Assembly (NCBI GenBank): GCA_050261675.1
Contig: JBLNDO010000024.1
Coordinates: forward strand, 21,710-85,709
Direction of reading: 5' to 3'
DNA length: 64,000 nt
From: DASUBN01 sp050261675
Lineage (GTDB): Bacteria > Pseudomonadota > Gammaproteobacteria > Natronospirales > REEB76
Position 1 is the first letter of the stretch, and every line of letters starts with the position of its first letter. The translations under genes were made by a program, and so were the position numbers. Shown one piece after another: positions 58,662-64,000 of the stretch. A model generated the notes under the pieces. The model did no database searches. It was not told the origin of the DNA and saw nothing but the letters and a program-made list of their open reading frames with translations.

Positions 58662-59162
58662 CTATTGTTTCTTTACGGGCCAAGTCTCAAGCACCAGGCC
58701 TCGTGCCATGATCGTCTTGCTTGGCTTGGTCGGCATGAGAAGATGAACGGAATTCGTATGCAGGCCATCGCCTGCTGCGGCTGAATAACCCAGCTCTATC
58801 AAATCCGGCTCTCCCCCTGCCTGCCACAGATCAATTTCCATAGGTGTGTCGGCCGGGACCTTATCACCGGGGTCTTTTGTCCCGTCTCCCGGATCGCTTC
58901 GATAGCCATACCAGACGATCGGTCTGTGAGCTGTCAACTTAAAACTTGTCTTCCCATTCTCGAAATCCCGCTTCCATCGGCAGATGGATATGGGTTCTTG
59001 GAATACGGTTTTACCGTCCAACTGGACACGAAGCGTAATCACAATTGCATTCTGGCACTTTGAGTTCCACACCCACACGGTATCTGATTCTTGTGCGTGT
59101 CCTACTCCCGTCATGGTCAAAACGAGTGCTAAACCAAAGCTTGCCGCTATTCCCTTAACCAT
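58662..59162 (-). CDS. Secreted hypothetical protein, horizontally acquired
   Basis: The 166-residue product has a signal peptide (ASFGLALVLTMTGVGHA) and a mature domain starting VWVWNSKCQNAIVITLRVQLDG, one cysteine pair (SKCQ and SICRW) and an ending LVLETWPVKKQ. I recall proteins with the same V.WNSKC...ILDG layout among uncharacterised accessory genes of Xanthomonadales-like bacteria, but no function is known. Its base composition is lower in GC than every neighbour, and an IS30-end-like sequence lies just downstream. Confidence 0.6.
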   Translation of the reverse strand: MVKGIAASFGLALVLTMTGVGHAQESDTVWVWNSKCQNAIVITLRVQLDGKTVFQEPISICRWKRDFENGKTSFKLTAHRPIVWYGYRSDPGDGTKDPGDKVPADTPMEIDLWQAGGEPDLIELGYSAAAGDGLHTNSVHLLMPTKPSKTIMARGLVLETWPVKKQ

Positions 59163-59229
59163 TGATCTTTCCTATTTAGCCCCAAGGACCGCTTCTGGCA
59201 GCCGAAAGCAGAACATCAGGTTACCGTGG

Positions 59230-60363
59230 CTAGAGCCGCCAGGTGAGGTCCAGCAGCACGCGGTTCCAATGCCAGCGGGAGCCGTCCGGCTGTTCGTGGA
59301 ACCAGGCGGCGCGCAAGCGCACGGTATCGGACCAGCCGTAGGCATACCACAGCATCACGCCATGGGAAGCGGCGTGGAACCACCAGTCGTCGTCGTTGAA
59401 GGCGCCCACCACGGAAGACCGCTGCATGCGTTCGGCGGCGTAGCCCGCTTCCTGGCCGCCGGCGCGGAAGCTGTCGCCGAGGGCGAGTTCGATGCGCCCC
59501 GCCCGGTCGTTGCCAGCCGCCGCGCCCAGGTTCTTGTCGGCGTCCAGAAGCAGGCGAAACGGCAGGTCGCCGCTCTTGTGCAGGGCGAACTGCAGGTCGG
59601 CCAGTTCATATTGGTCCGCAAATCCGTCCGGCACCAGGCAGAGCAGACCGCAGGTGACGCAGCCCCAGCCCGAGCAAGGCGGCCCCAAGGTGACCGGATT
59701 GCCGCGGTCCTCGCCGTATTCGATCAGCGGGTCCAAGCCGGTGAAATGCAAGTAGCTCAGGATGAATTCGGGCTGCAGCGTCTCGTCCTCCCGGAAGCGC
59801 CAATCGCCCTGCAAGGCATAAATCCGCGACTCGATGCCGTAGAGATAACGGGACACGAACGCCCCGCCCACCAAGCGCAGCGTCGAATCGCCGCCGGGGC
59901 GGGCGGTGTAAGCGTAGGACACGCCGGCGGGGCGCAGGTCGGGGTCCCACAGCATGCGCGAGAGCGTGAGCGGAAACGCGCTCTGGCCCACAAGCAGCTC
60001 ATCGCCTTCGGCGGGAGTGTACTGGAGATACAAGGTATCCAGCGCCAGGTCCCGGGGCCGCTGGTTGTCGTTGTAGTCCACCAGATACTCGTTGCCGACG
60101 GTGCTCTCGTTGACGCGCACCGCCCCCGCAAGCGTCCATTGGTCGTTAATCTGCCAGGTGGGGCCGTAGCGCAGCCGCAGGAGCAACCGCGTCTCCCTGT
60201 CGCCGTAGGTCCAGCTGCGCAGCCAGTCCTGGCGTGCCAGAAAGTCCCCCGACCAGGCGAGGTTGCCGGCAGCGGGCTCTGCGCCGAGATCCAGGTCGTC
60301 CGCGCGCACCCCTCCTGCGGTCAGGAGAAGCAGCAAGGCGGTGCAGGCCCGAATCCTACACAC
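59230..60363 (-). CDS. Outer-membrane porin-like barrel in the kinase operon
   Basis: The 377-residue product has a signal peptide (ACTALLLLLTAGGVRA) and a barrel of about sixteen amphipathic strands (TWQINDQWTLAGAVRVNE, DTLYLQYTPAEGDELLVGQ) ending VLLDLTWRL. A cysteine-rich loop (CSGWGCVTCGLLCLV, four Cys in eleven residues) is odd for a barrel and could bind metal. GTG at 60363 lies inside the kinase's last codons (8-nt overlap) with GGAG upstream, so its translation depends on the kinase gene. Family uncertain. Confidence 0.68.
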   Translation of the reverse strand: MCRIRACTALLLLLTAGGVRADDLDLGAEPAAGNLAWSGDFLARQDWLRSWTYGDRETRLLLRLRYGPTWQINDQWTLAGAVRVNESTVGNEYLVDYNDNQRPRDLALDTLYLQYTPAEGDELLVGQSAFPLTLSRMLWDPDLRPAGVSYAYTARPGGDSTLRLVGGAFVSRYLYGIESRIYALQGDWRFREDETLQPEFILSYLHFTGLDPLIEYGEDRGNPVTLGPPCSGWGCVTCGLLCLVPDGFADQYELADLQFALHKSGDLPFRLLLDADKNLGAAAGNDRAGRIELALGDSFRAGGQEAGYAAERMQRSSVVGAFNDDDWWFHAASHGVMLWYAYGWSDTVRLRAAWFHEQPDGSRWHWNRVLLDLTWRL

Positions 60364-62923
60364 GCATCCGCTCCAGGATCTTCAACAAGGCCTCTGCGCT
60401 CTTGGGACGCTGCTCGCGGTCCGCCCTAAGGCAGGAATCGATGAGCTTCTCCAGCTCCGGCGGAAATCCCGGCACATGATCGCTGGGGCGCACATACTCC
60501 TGCTTGGTCTTGGCCTCCAAGAGGCGGTCCACGCTGCGCTCGTTGAAGGGCAGCTTGCCTGTGAACATCTGATACATCATCGCTCCGCAGGCGTAGACGT
60601 CGGTGCGCTCGTCCACCGGGTCGCCGCGCAACTGCTCCGGCGAGGCGTAGCGCGGGGTGCCCACCAGCATGCGTTCGGCCTCGCCCTCGCCGCGGTGCAC
60701 GAGGCTCGCGATGCCGAAGTCCATGAGTTTGGCGTTGCCGGAGGGCTCCAGCATGACATTCTCGGGCTTGATGTCGCGGTGCAGCACCGACTGCTCGTGG
60801 GCCACCTGCAGGGCGGTGCAGACCTGGCGCATGATGCGCAGCCCCGCGGCATAGGGCACCCGCGAGCGGTTCTGCAGCAGGTAGCGCAAGGTCATGCCGC
60901 GCACGTATTCCATGGATATGAACGGCACGCCGCCTGCATCGCCGAAATCGTAGATGCGCAAGACGTTGCGGTGGGTGATCTTGCGTGCCAGGCGGATCTC
61001 GCTCTTCATGGCGTCGAGCAGGCGTTCGTCCTGGCTGTCCTCGGACTTGATGGTCTTCAGGGCCACCACTTCGTTGAGCTGCCGGTCGCGGGCCTTGTAG
61101 ACCACCGCCATGCCGCCCGCCCCGAGTTCCGAGAGGATCTCGTAGCGGCCGCCCAGCACCATGCCGGGGGAAAGGCCGGTGCGCATCTTGAGCACGCCGC
61201 TGTCCACGATCGGCTGGGTACCGAGCTGGGTTTCCCCCTCGCCGGCGCCCGCCGCGAGTTGCGGCAGCGGCGGCTCGAGGCGCGTGAGCCCCCGGCCGCT
61301 CACCGTGCCGGTGAGATCCGAAGCCTTGACGCCGGACACCGTCTCGGCCGCCTTGGCGAACTCGGAGGTGGCGAGCAGCACACCCGGCATGGCGTCCGGC
61401 AGGAGTTCCTCCAGCTGCCGCACCGGCACACCGAGCAACGAGGCCGCGCCACCGCCGGTCCAGTCCACGGCCCCGGTGATGATCTGCCCCAGGGCGGCCG
61501 CCATGGACAGGCGCTGGCCCTGGGCGGCGGCGGCCTGGAGGGTCTGGCCCGCGGCATACAGGGCAGCCTCGGCATTGTCGAACACCAGGAAGATGGTGTT
61601 GCCCGCCACCGCCGCCAGACGCCCGCCGTGGATGCGCGCCGGCACTTCCAGGTTGCGCAGCAACTGATTGAAGGCCATGAGCGCCTTGTCGGGCATAACC
61701 AGGTTCGCGTCGAGGGTGTCATGCATGCGCACGCCCAGGAATGCGCCGTTCAGGCTTTCGGGCGAAGTGGCCAAGCCGCCGAAACCCGGCGTGTGTTCCG
61801 CCGTGGCGTCGGGTTGGTACTTGGCGAGGTCCGCCATGTAATTCTCGATCTCGCTCTTCTCGCGCAGGTCGGCGAGCAGCGAATCGAAGGCTTCCGTCAG
61901 CTGGGCGATCTCGCCGCCGCCCTGGGCCGTGAAGCGTTGCTGGAAATCCCCGCGCGCCGCGGACTGGGCCGCCACGGCCAGCTCCTTCAGGGGCTGGGTG
62001 ATGCGCCGCGACAGCCACCAGGAGAGGGACACCGCCAGGAAAGTCGCGATCAGGGCCGCCAGGATCTGATCGAAGAGAATGGAGCGGAAGCCGCCCATGG
62101 CCTTGTCGAAGGAGATGAGCGTGAGCGCGTCGCCGCCGCCCAGGGGATCGGCATAGGCGAGCCAGTGCTCGCCGCCGAGGCTCAAATCGAACACGCCGGT
62201 GGGCAGTTCGTGCATCCCCGACAGGGCCTGACTCAGGGAATCGAGCTGCTGCTGATCCAGCGTGGAACTCACGTTGGTGAAACGCCCGCCGGAACTGTCG
62301 AGCAACACGAGTTCGGCACCACTGACGCGCTTCACGTCCTGCAGGAAGGACTGGTCCACGCCCAAACCCAGCACCAGGTAGCCGCCCAACTCGTCGCGGT
62401 TGGCGAGCGGCGCCACCGCCACCTGGTAGGCGTGCCCCTCCCGGAACCAGTAGCCCGCCTCCGGCGCCTGGGACTGCATGGCCAAGGCCACCACGGGATC
62501 CGAGGCCATGCTTTCGCGCGGGGCGGAGGCGTTGCCGCTGCGGGCAAGCAAGGCACCACTCGGGTCCAGCACCATGCCGAAGTCGAAGCCGATCTCCGCC
62601 TGGCGCTCCGTCAGCAAGTCCGCGATGGAACGCACGTCCACGGTGCCCGAGCCCGTCAGGCTGCTGCCGCCCGCCTCGGTGACATAGCTCAGGAACGCGG
62701 GGTCGGTGGCGAGCAGCTGCGACATGAGCTTCAGCTGCTGGAAGCGGAGCTTCTGGAAACTCTGTTGTTCGGCGCGGCTGTGGCTCAGGCCGTCGTTGGC
62801 GGCGTTGCGGGCGATGACGTAGCCGCGGCTGTAGGTGGCCAGGGCGGAGACCCCGAGCGCCAGCGCCACCAACACCGCCGAAGCGAGGAAGATGCGCGCG
62901 GTAAAGCTCAGGCGCTCGAACAT
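60356..62923 (-). CDS. Transmembrane Ser/Thr protein kinase with periplasmic sensor and HAMP
   Basis: The 855-residue protein has a membrane helix (about 10-32), a periplasmic sensor (about 33-280), a second helix, a HAMP linker (about 305-360), a cyclase-like domain without catalytic residues (about 370-540) and a C-terminal Hanks-type kinase (about 590-855). The kinase has GAGGMAVVYKA, VALKTIK, HRDIKPENV and MDFGI, so it should be active. Sensor-HAMP-STPK with the kinase at the C-terminus is an uncommon order. It starts 3 bases after the cupredoxin stop and overlaps the porin gene. Confidence 0.9.
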   Translation of the reverse strand: MFERLSFTARIFLASAVLVALALGVSALATYSRGYVIARNAANDGLSHSRAEQQSFQKLRFQQLKLMSQLLATDPAFLSYVTEAGGSSLTGSGTVDVRSIADLLTERQAEIGFDFGMVLDPSGALLARSGNASAPRESMASDPVVALAMQSQAPEAGYWFREGHAYQVAVAPLANRDELGGYLVLGLGVDQSFLQDVKRVSGAELVLLDSSGGRFTNVSSTLDQQQLDSLSQALSGMHELPTGVFDLSLGGEHWLAYADPLGGGDALTLISFDKAMGGFRSILFDQILAALIATFLAVSLSWWLSRRITQPLKELAVAAQSAARGDFQQRFTAQGGGEIAQLTEAFDSLLADLREKSEIENYMADLAKYQPDATAEHTPGFGGLATSPESLNGAFLGVRMHDTLDANLVMPDKALMAFNQLLRNLEVPARIHGGRLAAVAGNTIFLVFDNAEAALYAAGQTLQAAAAQGQRLSMAAALGQIITGAVDWTGGGAASLLGVPVRQLEELLPDAMPGVLLATSEFAKAAETVSGVKASDLTGTVSGRGLTRLEPPLPQLAAGAGEGETQLGTQPIVDSGVLKMRTGLSPGMVLGGRYEILSELGAGGMAVVYKARDRQLNEVVALKTIKSEDSQDERLLDAMKSEIRLARKITHRNVLRIYDFGDAGGVPFISMEYVRGMTLRYLLQNRSRVPYAAGLRIMRQVCTALQVAHEQSVLHRDIKPENVMLEPSGNAKLMDFGIASLVHRGEGEAERMLVGTPRYASPEQLRGDPVDERTDVYACGAMMYQMFTGKLPFNERSVDRLLEAKTKQEYVRPSDHVPGFPPELEKLIDSCLRADREQRPKSAEALLKILERMRV

Positions 62924-62926
62924 CCC

Positions 62927-63610
62927 TCAGTACCCCGGGTTCGCGTTCTTGTCGTAGGGCTTGCCGTACTTGTTGAAGTGCGCCGGCACGCCGTTGCGGG
63001 TGAGCTTGAGCTCGATGCTGAAGGGGTCGGTCGTGACAGCGTCCACGTGCTGGCGCCAGACCTCGCCGCGGGGATTCCACACGGTGATCTCACCGGGACC
63101 CGCGGGCAGCGAGCCCAAGTCGAAGGAACCGTCGTCGTGCACCGCCGCGAAATACGGCGTGTCCAGCACCAGGATGTAGGCGAACATCTGGTGGTGGACG
63201 TTGCAGTAGACGCGCACCAGGCCGGCGTGCTCGAAGGTCTTGGCCTTGCCGGAGCCGGTGCCGTAGAGGCCCATGTCGAAATCGTTGGGCGACGACGTGG
63301 AGAACACGTTGTGCAGGATGGGGTCGGTGTTGGGGAAGCGCACCGTGCTGCCTTCGGTGATCGGCAGCACGTGGGGCACGAAGGACTTGCCGTGCATGGT
63401 GATGGTGTTTTCGCCCGTGAGCGGCTTGACGTGCACGGCGGCGTCAGGCTTGAAGAACACCACCGTGTCCTGCAGGTCCGCGAGCGAAACCTGGTTGTCA
63501 GTGCCCACCAGGTTCACGTGGCCGTGCAGGTCCGCGCCGGCGGCAGCACCGAGGATGCCCATCCCCGCCAGGAACATTATCCCGGCCTTGGCGTTTCCCT
63601 TGGCTGCCAC
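62927..63610 (-). CDS. Periplasmic cupredoxin (methylamine-utilization-type)
   Basis: The 227-residue product has a signal peptide (KAGIMFLAGMGILGAAAGA) and a cupredoxin fold with the type-1 copper ligands in PILHNVFS (His) and VYCNVHHQMFAYI (Cys, His, Met), at the usual spacing. The C-terminal third is an added beta domain (DDGSFDLGSLPAGPGEITVW). Proteins of this kind transfer electrons or sense copper. GTG at 63610 with AGGGG upstream; it is the first gene of the cupredoxin-kinase-barrel unit. Confidence 0.8.
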   Translation of the reverse strand: MAAKGNAKAGIMFLAGMGILGAAAGADLHGHVNLVGTDNQVSLADLQDTVVFFKPDAAVHVKPLTGENTITMHGKSFVPHVLPITEGSTVRFPNTDPILHNVFSTSSPNDFDMGLYGTGSGKAKTFEHAGLVRVYCNVHHQMFAYILVLDTPYFAAVHDDGSFDLGSLPAGPGEITVWNPRGEVWRQHVDAVTTDPFSIELKLTRNGVPAHFNKYGKPYDKNANPGY

Positions 63611-63652
63611 TCGAACCCCTAATGCCGCGCGGGCGCTGTCTGACGTTTAGAT

Positions 63653-63677
63653 TAGCCAGTTGGTCATGGAATAGCCA
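63653..63677. promoter_or_regulatory. Direct repeats TAGCCA upstream of the cupredoxin operon
   Basis: TAGCCA occurs at 63653-63658 and again at 63672-63677, 19 bp apart, 43-67 bp before the GTG start. This is about two helical turns and could be a regulator site. Motif is short, so chance is possible. Confidence 0.25.
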
Positions 63678-63799
63678 ACGTCTCCATCAGACCCGCGGCG
63701 GTGCGCTGTTGTTGCATGCGAATGAGGGGAATAAAGCATTAAAGCTGGAATAAACCGGCCGGGGATGCAGGGTTATCCCTATTTGGCGCGCCCGAAGGG

Positions 63800-64000
63800 G
63801 TTCGGTGCACTGCGCCGAACGGGCATACATGGATGTATGCCCTGGACCGAAAGCGGGCGAGCGGTAGTACCGCGAGCGCCCGTACAGGAAGTACGGGCTG
63901 GGCTATTTGCAAAGCAGGATGCGTAGCAAATAGTGACGCGTAGCTCTGCGGCGAACCGAAGGTTCGAATCCCGTTTCTGAACTCGCCAATAAAAAGGCCC
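63800..64000 (+). other. Array of perfect stem-loops, several with GGA apex, running off the window
   Basis: No gene is visible from 63611 to the end. From 63800 hairpins follow in order: GTTCGGTGC/GCGCCGAAC (63800-63820), GGGCATACAT/ATGTATGCCC (63821-63842), GGGCG-GCGGT/ACCGC-CGCCC (63855-63881), GCCCGTAC/GTACGGGC (63878-63898, loop AGGAA, overlapping the previous one), CTATTTGC/GCAAATAG (63903-63933, with inner GCA-GGA-TGC) and CGAACC/GGTTCG (63952-63966). The last bases AAAAAGGCCC could open a terminator hairpin. Regulatory RNA or dispersed repeat. Confidence 0.55.

Noticed and set aside
63952..63990. tRNA T-arm-like GGTTCGAATCC followed by ...CGCCA near the window end
   Set aside because: The TTCGAAT loop is present but the supposed T-stem has mismatches (GAAGG against CCCGT), and no D-arm, anticodon arm or matching acceptor strand is found upstream; it pairs better as CGAACC/GGTTCG.
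1..64000. CRISPR array or phage module
   Set aside because: No regularly spaced repeats, cas genes, integrase or phage structural genes were seen.

Overview
The window is a GC-rich bacterial chromosome segment, coding on both strands with short gaps. Gene content points to a Gammaproteobacterium of Xanthomonadales-like affinity: the run polA - engB - cytochrome c4 - two tandem dsbA genes, many TonB-dependent receptors and outer-membrane barrels, MocR and GGDEF/EAL regulators, and a DUF885 peptidase. The species cannot be named from the sequence alone. Most of the window is ordinary chromosome. Two short AT-richer patches (about 20.47-22.53 kb and 58.35-59.2 kb) look acquired.

Layout. 0-5.4 kb: end of an MddA-like methyltransferase, envelope proteins, and a two-domain polyphosphate:AMP phosphotransferase whose frame is broken by one amber codon. 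5.3-13 kb: outer-membrane barrels, a MocR regulator and an unusual concentration of small secreted lipocalin-like (DUF1579-type) proteins, one with an internal duplication. 13-17 kb: a cysteine-rich redox/metal group (CASCGC barrel, TlpA thioredoxin, GDCCVxC protein, DUF1259 protein, ChrA). 17-25 kb: two cyclic-di-GMP enzymes, an AraC regulator and a VOC protein, split by an insertion made of two inverted ~130-bp palindromic elements, an intact IS30-family element and an HXXEE gene. 25.3-30.2 kb: a compact operon HIT - nudC - EamA - NRDE - S9 peptidase with three 4-nt start/stop overlaps. 30-42 kb: esterase, SDR, DUF885 peptidase, a 7TM-GAF membrane protein, a TonB receptor with an amidase, and a thioesterase. 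42-49.5 kb: LptM-like lipoprotein, polA, a probable C-rich-loop small RNA, a receiver-only response regulator, engB, cytochrome c4, two DsbA proteins. 49.5-58.4 kb: TonB receptor overlapping a PQQ dehydrogenase, a membrane LytTR regulator, a large Asp-box protein and ArsC. 58.4-63.6 kb: a foreign-looking secreted protein, then a tight three-gene unit of cupredoxin, transmembrane Ser/Thr kinase and outer-membrane barrel. 63.8-64.0 kb: an array of perfect stem-loops, three with a GGA apex.

How parts fit together. Two identical FNR/Anr-type 14-bp boxes lie exactly 41.5 bp from plausible start points, upstream of the polyphosphate gene and of the CASCGC/TlpA pair, suggesting shared low-oxygen control. 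Several genes have a -10 box ending 6-8 nt before the start codon and little or no ribosome-binding site, suggesting leaderless mRNAs. The strongest candidates for something not yet described are the cupredoxin-kinase-barrel unit, the GGA stem-loop array at the window end (possibly a CsrA/RsmA-titrating RNA, or a genomic repeat), and the small RNA between polA and engB.
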